This document shows positions 7,748 through 12,952 of a stretch of 12,952 nt of DNA, one piece after another. The translations under genes were made by a program, and so were the position numbers. Positions within the stretch are counted from its first letter, which is position 1; each line of letters begins with the position of its first letter. This DNA comes from an uncultured Atopobiaceae bacterium. Lineage in GTDB: Bacteria > Actinomycetota > Coriobacteriia > Coriobacteriales > Atopobiaceae. Location of the stretch: contig CANPVI010000021.1 in NCBI GenBank assembly GCA_947581665.1, forward strand, positions 1 to 12,952. Reading direction: 5' to 3'. Below the pieces are notes generated by a model. That model saw only the letters and a list, made by a program, of their open reading frames with translations. It had not been told where the DNA came from and did no database searches.

Positions 7748-7778
7748 GCGCACTCCCCATCGACTGCTTGGCCCAGCC

Positions 7779-7784
7779 ATTCTA
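7779..7784 (-). promoter_or_regulatory. Candidate -10 box of pcrA
   Basis: TAGAAT on the minus strand matches TATAAT at 5 of 6 positions and lies 31 bases before the pcrA ATG. The matching -35 region is poor (TATTTG at 17-bp spacing). If used, it would give a short leader and let pcrA be expressed independently of uppP, which ends 105 bp upstream. The rest of this spacer has only a weak bulged hairpin near the uppP stop (7825-7854) without a T-tract. Confidence 0.35.
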
Positions 7785-7852
7785 CCGACCGAGCCCCACG
7801 ACAAATACGCACCTTCGAAATGGCAGCTCAGAGGCCTCGAGGACCCGAGGAG

Positions 7853-8776
7853 CTAGCGCGCGAGGAGCGCGAAGTAGGCGATCACCACGACTCCGAGGAC
7901 GATGCGATACCACCCGAAGGGCTTGAAGTCGTGGCGGCGCACGAAGGCGAGGAGGAACTTCACCGCGAGGATGGACACGATGAAGGCCACCACGCAGCCC
8001 ACGACGAGGATCGAGAGCTCGCCCGAGGTGGGCGCGAATCCCTGAAGCGCGTACTTGGCCACGCGCACGAGGCTCGCGCCGAACATCACCGGGATGGCGA
8101 GGTAGAACGTGAATTCCGCCGCCACCGTGCGGCTCGTGCCGAGCAGGAGCCCGCCCAAGATCGTGGAGCCGGAGCGCGAGGTGCCGGGCACGAGCGAGAG
8201 CACCTGAAAGCAGCCGATGCCGAAGGCGCGCCGCACGTCGAGCGTCTCGATCGACTGGACGCTCGCGTCCATGTCGGCGAGCTCGGCGGCGCTTTGGGGC
8301 TGGGCCACCTTGCGCAGGTGCTTCATCCGCATCGAACTCAGCGCGAGCTCCCGCGCCTTCTTCTCCCTTGCGCCCTCCACCCAGATGAAGGCGATTCCGT
8401 AGACGATGAGCGCAGCCGCGATGGTGAAGGGGCCGGAGAGGTGCTCCTCCATCCAGTCGTCAAGCGGAATGCCCACCACCGCGGCGGGGATGCACGCGAG
8501 CACGATCTTTCCCCAAAGCGCCCAGGTCTCGCGCCTGCCCTCCACGCCCTTCGACGGGGCGAAGGGGTTCAGCTGCCGGAAGAAGAGGACGCACACGGCG
8601 AGGATCGCGCCCAATTGCACGACCACGAGGAAGAGGTCCCAGAACTCGGGGCTCACGTCGAGCGAGATGAATTGGTCGAGCAGGAGGAGGTGGCCCGTGG
8701 AGGAGATGGGGAGCCACTCCGTGACCCCCTCCACGAGCCCGTAGAGCGCCGCCTTCAAGAGCTCCATGGGATCCAT
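7853..8776 (-). CDS. uppP: Undecaprenyl-diphosphatase UppP (BacA type)
   Basis: Membrane phosphatase that dephosphorylates undecaprenyl pyrophosphate, recycling the lipid carrier for peptidoglycan and other wall polymers; overexpression gives bacitracin resistance in other bacteria. The 307-residue polytopic protein carries both signatures: EGVTEWLPISSTGH (16-29) and PGTSRSG (197-203, including the catalytic arginine). It is longer than E. coli UppP (273) because of a charged segment at about 135-180 between two membrane helices, containing AREKKARELA and MKHLRKVAQP. The start ATG is set by a textbook AGGAGGT (8781-8787); an in-frame GTG at 8780-8782 overlaps that site and is rejected. It is transcribed divergently from uspA and lies upstream of pcrA. 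Identification is firm. Confidence 0.96.
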   Translation of the reverse strand: MDPMELLKAALYGLVEGVTEWLPISSTGHLLLLDQFISLDVSPEFWDLFLVVVQLGAILAVCVLFFRQLNPFAPSKGVEGRRETWALWGKIVLACIPAAVVGIPLDDWMEEHLSGPFTIAAALIVYGIAFIWVEGAREKKARELALSSMRMKHLRKVAQPQSAAELADMDASVQSIETLDVRRAFGIGCFQVLSLVPGTSRSGSTILGGLLLGTSRTVAAEFTFYLAIPVMFGASLVRVAKYALQGFAPTSGELSILVVGCVVAFIVSILAVKFLLAFVRRHDFKPFGWYRIVLGVVVIAYFALLAR

Positions 8777-8795
8777 CCGCACCTCCTCTGCGCGT

Positions 8796-8807
8796 GCAGG
8801 GCCCTGC
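8796..8807. promoter_or_regulatory. 12-bp perfect palindrome in the uppP leader
   Basis: GCAGGGCCCTGC is self-complementary without a loop, placed between the candidate uppP -10 box and its ribosome binding site. Its first nine bases, GCAGGGCCC, recur at 8856-8864. It could be an operator half of the shared spacer. No regulator is known from the window. Confidence 0.35.
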
Positions 8808-8814
8808 CACCCCC

Positions 8815-8820
8815 ATTATG
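8815..8820 (-). promoter_or_regulatory. Candidate -10 box of uppP
   Basis: CATAAT on the minus strand matches the -10 consensus at 5 of 6 positions, about 40 bases upstream of the uppP ATG. No good -35 is seen at 16-18 bp spacing; that region is occupied by the dyad at 8836-8855. Confidence 0.35.
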
Positions 8821-8822
8821 GC

Positions 8823-8880
8823 GCATCCGCACGCCGAATCCCGCGTGCGGCATTCGCAGGGCCCGAGGCATACGGACGCC
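8823..8880. repeat. Short repeats and overlapping dyads in the uppP/uspA divergent spacer
   Basis: GCATCCGCACGCC (8823-8835), GCATTCGCAGGGC (8850-8862) and GCATACGGACGCC (8868-8880) share a GCATnCG core. CCGCACGC (8827-8834) and GCGTGCGG (8843-8850) are an 8-bp inverted repeat. GAATCCCGCGTGCGGCATTC (8836-8855) is a 20-bp imperfect dyad with 8 of 10 pairs matching. These lie exactly where an operator for divergent genes would be expected. Confidence 0.5.
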
Positions 8881-8912
8881 GCGGGAAGGGCACAGTCCGG
8901 AAAACGGGAGAC

Positions 8913-8918
8913 TACACT
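8913..8918 (+). promoter_or_regulatory. Weak candidate -10 box of uspA
   Basis: TACACT matches TATAAT at 4 of 6 positions and lies 34 bases upstream of the uspA ATG. There is no recognisable -35. It is the best plus-strand candidate in the spacer, but weak. Confidence 0.25.
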
Positions 8919-8951
8919 TACCGGCATCACCGCTCACGTGAAGGGACAATC

Positions 8952-9407
8952 ATGGTCGCCACCTTTAAGGACTTGGGTTACAGGAAGATCTTCGTGTCGC
9001 TCGACGGCACCGAGCAGCAGTACAAGGTGCTTGATCGCGCCATCACCGTCGCCGACAACAACGGCGCCGAGCTCATCATCGGCCACGTGATCGACACGAG
9101 CGCCATGGAGGTGGGCGGCAACAAGGTGCCCGAGGGCACGGTCGACAACCTCAAGGCCGCGTTCCTCGAGTCCATCGCCGAACCGCTCGCGGAGGCGAAG
9201 TCGCTCGCCACCATCCCGCAGGTGACCGTCATCCAGGAGGAGGGGCGCGTGCGCGAGACCCTCGAGGACAAGATGCTCGACGTCATAAAGCCCGACCTCG
9301 TGCTCTGTGGCGCGCGCGGCCTCTCGAAGGTGAAGTACGCGCTCCTCGGCTCCATCTCCTCCTTCCTGCTTCGCAGCTGCGAGTGCGACATCCTCGTCGT
9401 GAAGTAA
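8952..9407 (+). CDS. Universal stress protein, UspA family
   Basis: A 151-residue single-domain Usp protein. Family members are cytoplasmic dimers that bind ATP or AMP and support survival under starvation, hypoxia or other stress. The N-terminal strand KIFVSLDGTEQ (12-22) opens the Rossmann-like fold. Near the C-terminus the nucleotide-binding signature G-2x-G-9x-G-S is intact (G120, G123, G133, S134), followed by the usual last strand CDILVVK. This suggests the ATP-binding class. The ATG is set by AAGGGA (8941-8946) five bases upstream; the frame stays open back to 8766, but those extra residues match nothing. It is a single-gene unit closed by the hairpin at 9430-9459. The specific stress signal is unknown. 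Confidence 0.93.
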   Translation: MVATFKDLGYRKIFVSLDGTEQQYKVLDRAITVADNNGAELIIGHVIDTSAMEVGGNKVPEGTVDNLKAAFLESIAEPLAEAKSLATIPQVTVIQEEGRVRETLEDKMLDVIKPDLVLCGARGLSKVKYALLGSISSFLLRSCECDILVVK

Positions 9408-9429
9408 CCCGAGTCTCAACGCGTGTTTG

Positions 9430-9459
9430 CGAGCGGCACCCCTCTTGGGGTGCCGCTCG
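9430..9459 (+). terminator. Terminator hairpin after uspA
   Basis: CGAGCGGCACCCC and its exact complement form a 13-bp stem around TCTT, starting 23 bases after the uspA stop. Only a mixed pyrimidine tail (TCTTCATCCCC) follows, so termination may be partial. Confidence 0.8.
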
Positions 9460-9500
9460 TCTTCATCCCCAAGATGTGGGGTGGAGCCCACAGATTTCTT

Positions 9501-9532
9501 GCACATTTCACGCCACCCGTGCGAAATGGTGC
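9501..9532 (+). ncRNA. Candidate structured RNA segment (bulged hairpin)
   Basis: GCAC-ATTTC-ACG (9501-9512) pairs with CGT-GAAAT-GTGC (9518-9532) as a 12-pair stem interrupted by two small bulges (9521-9522 and 9528), with a CCACC loop. Together with the terminator at 9555-9585 it would form a compact RNA of about 85 bases. It matches no riboswitch class I can recognise; in particular I do not see the c-di-AMP (ydaO) core that often precedes actinobacterial wall hydrolases. A TTGCAC-like -35 at 9499-9504 is the only promoter hint. Confidence 0.3.
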
Positions 9533-9554
9533 CGGAGAGGCTAAACTTTGCTTC

Positions 9555-9585
9555 CCGCCTTAAGAGACTCTTAAGGTGGTTTTTT
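9555..9585 (+). terminator. Intrinsic terminator or attenuator before the lysozyme-like gene
   Basis: CCGCCTTAAG (9555-9564) pairs with CTTAAGGTGG (9570-9579), ten pairs including one G-U, around an AGACT loop, directly followed by six T residues (9580-9585). This is a classic Rho-independent terminator. It lies 95 bases after the first uspA hairpin and 41 bases before the next start codon. It may be a back-up terminator for uspA or an attenuator of the next gene. Confidence 0.8.
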
Positions 9586-9626
9586 GGCCCCAGACTTGGC
9601 ACCGGAAGGATCCCGCTCCGCGCCCT

Positions 9627-10739
9627 ATGACCTGCCTCACGACCAAAATCCGAGGTATCGTTGCCTGCCTGCTTGCAGGCATATTTGCGCTCTCAATCGG
9701 TTTCGCCCAACCGGCCCACGCCGACGACGCCTCCATCGAGGAGCTCGAGGCGCGCGTGGCCGAGGCCTCCAAGGTCTACGACGACGCCATGGCCAGGGTG
9801 AGTGAGCTCGAGGCCTCCATCAGCGACAACCAGGCGAAGATCACCGAGATAGAGGCGCAAATCCCTGAGCAGAAGGAGAAGAGCGCCGAGGCCATCCGCC
9901 GGCTCTACAAGTTCGGCCAGAACAAGAACGACCTCCTCGAGCTCATCCTCTCCGCCGACGACTTCAACTCCTTCATCTCCGTGGTGAGCTACCTCGGTGC
10001 GGTCCAGGAGGCCAACACCGCCGAGGCCAACCGCCTGGCTGATCTCAAGAGCGAGCTCGACGCCACCGAAGCCGAGCTCGAGACCCAGATGGAGGAGGCC
10101 GAGGCCCAGCGCGAGGTGGCGGATCAAGCGGTGAAGGACGCGGAGAAGCTGCGCGACGAGGCCGTCGCCGAGGCCGCGCGCAAGGCCGCCGAGGAAGCGG
10201 CCCGCGCTGCCGCCAAGAGCGCCGCGCAGTCCGCAGTCGCCGGCGGCGACACCTCGGCCCTGGACGACGCGATCCATTCCTCCACCCCGCAAAACCAGCC
10301 TCCCGCCGCCGAGCCGGCCAAGCCCACGGGAGATTCCGCCGCGAGCGCCAACCCCGGCTCCACGTCCGAGCCCACCGATCGCGACAGCTTCATCGCCGAG
10401 TGGACCCAGCGCATCGACGCCTATCTCGCCGGCTCTCCCCTCGCGGGCTACGGCTATGCGTTCGCCGAAGCTGCCTGCGACTATGGCGTGGATCCCCGTT
10501 GGTCGCCCGCCATCTCCAACACCGAGAGCTCAAAGGGCCTGAACTGCTTCCGCCCGCACAACGCGTGGGGTTGGGGGCAGGCATCATGGCCCGATTGGGA
10601 CACCGCCATCCGGGCCCATGTGAAGGGACTCGCGCAGAGCTACGGCTACACGATCAGCGAGGCGGCCGCCCAGAAATACTGTCCGCCCAGCTGGCACGAT
10701 TGGTACGTGGCCACCGCGGCGGAGATGGCCAAGATTTAG
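9627..10739 (+). CDS. Secreted coiled-coil protein with C-terminal lysozyme/transglycosylase-like domain
   Basis: Exported 370-residue protein, probably a peptidoglycan hydrolase. Residues 1-32 are a signal peptide with a hydrophobic core and cleavage after AHA. Residues about 33-180 are long Glu/Ala/Lys-rich coiled coils broken by LLELILSADDFNSFIS (103-118), the pattern of the PcsB/CwlO coiled-coil domain. An Ala-rich helix and a Pro/Ala/Ser linker follow (to about 250). The tail (252-370) has YGVDPRWSPAISNTESSKG with Glu300 in an E-S setting and then NAWGWGQ, resembling the catalytic Glu and following GxxQ of SLT/lysozyme-like enzymes. Coiled-coil proteins of this type can be controlled by FtsEX, but no ftsEX is visible here. 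The ATG begins the signal peptide; GGAAGGA (9604-9610) is 16 bases away, too far for a good site, so initiation may be weak. Enzymatic activity is inferred. Confidence 0.8.
   Translation: MTCLTTKIRGIVACLLAGIFALSIGFAQPAHADDASIEELEARVAEASKVYDDAMARVSELEASISDNQAKITEIEAQIPEQKEKSAEAIRRLYKFGQNKNDLLELILSADDFNSFISVVSYLGAVQEANTAEANRLADLKSELDATEAELETQMEEAEAQREVADQAVKDAEKLRDEAVAEAARKAAEEAARAAAKSAAQSAVAGGDTSALDDAIHSSTPQNQPPAAEPAKPTGDSAASANPGSTSEPTDRDSFIAEWTQRIDAYLAGSPLAGYGYAFAEAACDYGVDPRWSPAISNTESSKGLNCFRPHNAWGWGQASWPDWDTAIRAHVKGLAQSYGYTISEAAAQKYCPPSWHDWYVATAAEMAKI
9666..9681 (+). repeat. Near-perfect palindrome inside the signal-peptide codons
   Basis: TGCCTGC, two T residues, then GCAGGCA form a 16-bp palindrome about 40 bases after the start codon. 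As RNA it could fold as a 6-bp stem (9663-9668 with 9675-9680) near the initiation region. It may be chance, since the codons also fit a signal-peptide core. Confidence 0.4.
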
Positions 10740-10746
10740 CCTTTAC

Positions 10747-10773
10747 GGGAGCCTCGTGGAGGCTCCCTTTTTT
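10747..10773 (+). terminator. Strong intrinsic terminator
   Basis: GGGAGCCTC and GAGGCTCCC form a perfect 9-bp stem around GTG, followed immediately by six T residues (10768-10773). It begins 7 bases after the stop of the lysozyme-like gene. The next start codon is only 26 bases beyond the T-tract. Confidence 0.93.
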
Positions 10774-10787
10774 CCTGAGGAACACGA

Positions 10788-10799
10788 AGGGTGCACCCT
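10788..10799 (+). promoter_or_regulatory. 12-bp palindrome over the M16C peptidase ribosome binding site
   Basis: AGGGTGCACCCT is a perfect palindrome ending one base before the ATG at 10800. It contains the GGG of the only Shine-Dalgarno candidate (GAAGGG, 10786-10791). In RNA it can form a 4-bp stem with a TGCA loop that would mask the site; as DNA it could be an operator. Confidence 0.45.
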
Positions 10800-12952
10800 A
10801 TGAGCACGTTCACGCTGCCGTCCCATGATCCCCGCTTCCAACCCGGCGCCGAAATCAACGGCTTCGAGCTCGAGCGATGCGAAAGCGTGCCGGAAATCGA
10901 CGGCGAGGCGCTCATCTTCACCCACACGGCGAGCGGCCTTCGCCTGCTCTGGCTCGCCAACGACGACATCGAGCGCGCCTTCACGCTCACCTTCAAGACG
11001 CCTCCCGCCGACGACACCGGCGTCTTCCACATCCTCGAGCACTCCGTGCTCGACGGTTCCGAGCGCTACCCCGTGAAGGAGCCGTTCGTTGAGCTGCTCA
11101 AGACCTCCATGGCCACGTTCCTGAACGCCTTCACCTTCCCCGACAAGACGATGTACCCCGTGGCGTCCACGAACGTGGACGACCTCGAGAACCTGATGGA
11201 CGTCTACTTCGATGCCGTCTTCCACCCCGACCTCCACACGAGGCGCGAGATCTTCGAGCAGGAGGGTTGGCACCTCGAGCTCGAGGGCCCCGAGGCGCCG
11301 CTCAAGCGAAACGGCGTCGTGCTGAACGAGATGAAGGGCGCGCTCTCCGACCCCGATGACGTGCTCTACCTCGGCGTGAAGCAGGCGCTCTTCCCCGATA
11401 CGTGCTATCGCCACGAATCGGGTGGCGATCCCTGTGCCATCCCCACCCTTACCTACGAGGCCTACTGCGACGCGCACCGACGCCACTACCGGCCCCAGAA
11501 CGCACACGCGGTGCTCTACGGCGACCTCGACCTTACGCGCGAGCTCGCCTTCCTCGACGAGCGCATCTCCGCGCTCGATCTTCCCGAGGCCGGCCCCGCC
11601 AACCCCCTCGCGCTCCAGGAGCCCACGGGCTGGACCTCGAGCGTGAAGGAGATGGCCACGAGCGCCGAGAACGCCGCCGTGGCCGTGGGAATCGCCTTCG
11701 CGAAGTCCTCCGAGCGCGAGCGCGTCCTCGCCGCCGACGTGCTGCTCGACGCACTCGCGGGCTCAAACGAGGCCCCGCTCAAGCGCGCGGTGCTCCAGAG
11801 CGGCCTCGGGCGCGAGTTCGTGGCCTACGTCGTGGACGCCTGCGCCCAACCGTTCGTCCTCTTCGAGCTCAAGGGCGCAAAGCCCGATGCCGCCGCACCC
11901 TTGCGCGAGCTGCTCGTGAGCGAGCTCACGCGCCTCGCGGACGAGGGCATCGATCGCGAGCGCCTCGAGGCCTCCCTCGCCTCGGCGGAGTTCGCCCTTC
12001 GCGAGGGCGAGAGCTCGTACCCCCTGGGGATCACCTACTCGATGCTCAGCCTCGCGAGTTGGCTCTACGACGAGGAGGACCCCCTCTCCTACGTGCGCTA
12101 CGAGGAAGCGCTCGAGGACATCAAGAGGGGCCTTCCCGAGGGGCTCTTCGAGGAGCTTTTGGGCGAGATCCTCGGCGCCGAGCACGCGTGCACCGTGGAG
12201 CTCAGGCCGAGGGACGAGGGTGCGGGCGATGCCGCGGAGGCCGAGCTCCAAGCCCTCAAGGCGTCGCTTTCCGCGAGCGAGATCGAGGGCATCGTCGAGG
12301 AGACGCGGCGCCTCCACGAGCTCCAGGCCGCGCCGGACACACCTGAGGCCCTCGCCACGCTGCCGCGCCTTTCCGTCGACGAGATCGGGCAGGAGCGCGA
12401 GGATCCCGTGCTCGAGCGCGTGGGCGACGCGCCGCTCTATGTGTGCGACCTCGAGACCCATGGCATCGATTACGTGTGCTACAGCTTCGACGTCGATGGC
12501 TTGGGCACCGCGGACCTTCCCGTGCTCTCCATCCTCGCGAGCCTCCTCGGAAAGCTCCCCACGCGGCGCCACAGCGCCGAGGAGCTCGACACGCTCGTGG
12601 AATCCAAGCTCGGCGACCTCGGATTCTCCGTGAATTCGCTCGGCATCTGGAAGCGCTCCGACGAGGCGCGCACGGTCATGAGCACCATGGCGGCGCTCCT
12701 TCCCGAACATCTCGACGACCTCATCGCGCTCACGCAGGAGATCTGGCTCGAAACGGACTTCAGCGACTTCGAGCGCATCCGCGCGATCCTCACGCAGAAC
12801 AAGCTCTGGCTCGAGCAGGGCATGGTCTCGAGCGGCCATGTGGTGGCGCTCTCGCGCATCGCGGCCCGCTCCTCCAAGGCGGCGAGAATCGCCCAGCACA
12901 TCGCGGGCAACAGCGTCGCGGATCTGTCCGCTTGCGAGGCTACGCTCACCGT
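10800..12952 (+). CDS. M16C zinc metallopeptidase, PreP/Cym1-like (partial, C-terminus off right edge)
   Basis: Large clam-shell oligopeptidase that degrades short unfolded peptides in an enclosed chamber. The window holds residues 1-717 of an expected roughly 970-1000. The inverted zinc motif HxxEH is at 77-81 (HILEH: His77, catalytic Glu80, His81), and the third zinc ligand is Glu177 in NEMKGALSD. The spacing is that of plant PreP, not of the shorter-spaced M16A/M16B enzymes. Other family segments include YPVKEPFVELLK and FLNAFTFPDKTMYPV. The second half in view contains the M16C-associated region, and the C-terminal lobe with the Arg/Tyr substrate residues lies beyond the edge. There is no signal peptide, so it is cytoplasmic. 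The start is the ATG after GAAGGG at 8 bases. It follows a strong terminator with almost no room for its own promoter. Identification is firm; its substrates in bacteria are unclear. Confidence 0.94.
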   Translation, partial: MSTFTLPSHDPRFQPGAEINGFELERCESVPEIDGEALIFTHTASGLRLLWLANDDIERAFTLTFKTPPADDTGVFHILEHSVLDGSERYPVKEPFVELLKTSMATFLNAFTFPDKTMYPVASTNVDDLENLMDVYFDAVFHPDLHTRREIFEQEGWHLELEGPEAPLKRNGVVLNEMKGALSDPDDVLYLGVKQALFPDTCYRHESGGDPCAIPTLTYEAYCDAHRRHYRPQNAHAVLYGDLDLTRELAFLDERISALDLPEAGPANPLALQEPTGWTSSVKEMATSAENAAVAVGIAFAKSSERERVLAADVLLDALAGSNEAPLKRAVLQSGLGREFVAYVVDACAQPFVLFELKGAKPDAAAPLRELLVSELTRLADEGIDRERLEASLASAEFALREGESSYPLGITYSMLSLASWLYDEEDPLSYVRYEEALEDIKRGLPEGLFEELLGEILGAEHACTVELRPRDEGAGDAAEAELQALKASLSASEIEGIVEETRRLHELQAAPDTPEALATLPRLSVDEIGQEREDPVLERVGDAPLYVCDLETHGIDYVCYSFDVDGLGTADLPVLSILASLLGKLPTRRHSAEELDTLVESKLGDLGFSVNSLGIWKRSDEARTVMSTMAALLPEHLDDLIALTQEIWLETDFSDFERIRAILTQNKLWLEQGMVSSGHVVALSRIAARSSKAARIAQHIAGNSVADLSACEATLT

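Noticed and set aside
7745..7804. Longer pcrA reading from a TTG codon
   Set aside because: The 19 extra residues do not resemble PcrA N-termini, while the internal ATG has a well-spaced GGGGAG.
5915..8941. 1008-residue open frame on the plus strand
   Set aside because: It is antisense to pcrA and uppP, with a biased Glu/Arg/His composition and no motif. It is long only because stop codons are rare in this frame at high GC.
9460..9600. c-di-AMP (ydaO) riboswitch before the wall-hydrolase gene
   Set aside because: The gap is short and I cannot find the conserved core segments of that class.
9576..9626. GTG start of the lysozyme-like gene at 9576
   Set aside because: It lies inside the terminator stem and would place 17 unrelated residues ahead of a clear signal peptide.
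11763..12899. 378-residue open frame on the minus strand
   Set aside because: It is antisense to the M16C peptidase gene, which has all its zinc ligands. The composition is that of a shadow frame.
1..12952. Defence island, prophage, biosynthetic cluster or mobile element
   Set aside because: Every gene belongs to a housekeeping or envelope family or is a lone secreted protein. There is no integrase, transposase, nuclease-effector pair, terminal repeat or tRNA attachment site.

Overview
The window is a high-GC, densely coded bacterial chromosome segment with nine protein genes. Two are cut by the window edges, and none looks broken. The gene set suggests Actinomycetota, most likely class Coriobacteriia: a PcrA helicase with a long C-terminal tail, UppP with an extra charged loop, a secreted beta-helix protein ending in YRLYNPY-type (DUF5648-like) repeats, and a secreted coiled-coil protein with a lysozyme-like tail. 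That placement is inference from protein style and GC content, not from a marker gene. I see no tRNA, rRNA, CRISPR array, insertion sequence, integrase, phage gene or recognisable defence or toxin gene. This is mostly housekeeping and cell-envelope chromosome.

Layout. Positions 1-2058, minus strand: ppaC (manganese-dependent pyrophosphatase) followed 15 bp later by nhaA (Na+/H+ antiporter), which runs off the left edge. Positions 2059-2243: divergent spacer with a good -10 box for ppaC and an inverted repeat over its -35 region. Positions 2244-3137, plus: a DegV fatty-acid-binding protein. Positions 3138-3235: convergent spacer with an 11-bp perfect hairpin. Positions 3236-8776, minus: uppP, then pcrA, then the secreted beta-helix protein. 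Positions 8777-8951: divergent spacer rich in short repeats and dyads. Positions 8952-12952, plus: a universal stress protein, two terminator-type hairpins, a secreted coiled-coil/lysozyme-like protein, a strong terminator, and a PreP-type M16C metallopeptidase that runs off the right edge.

How the genes relate. Several products concern the envelope: UppP recycles the undecaprenyl carrier for peptidoglycan, the coiled-coil/lysozyme-like protein probably acts on peptidoglycan, and the beta-helix protein is exported and probably binds something at the surface. PpaC and NhaA probably form one transcript. The rest look like single-gene or loosely coupled units. The least ordinary parts are non-coding: a structured stretch ending in a terminator before the lysozyme-like gene, a strong terminator 26 bp before the M16C start codon with no obvious room for a promoter, a palindrome over that gene's ribosome binding site, and the repeat-rich uppP/uspA spacer. 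I found no convincing new multi-gene system. No gene-free stretch exceeds 300 bases.
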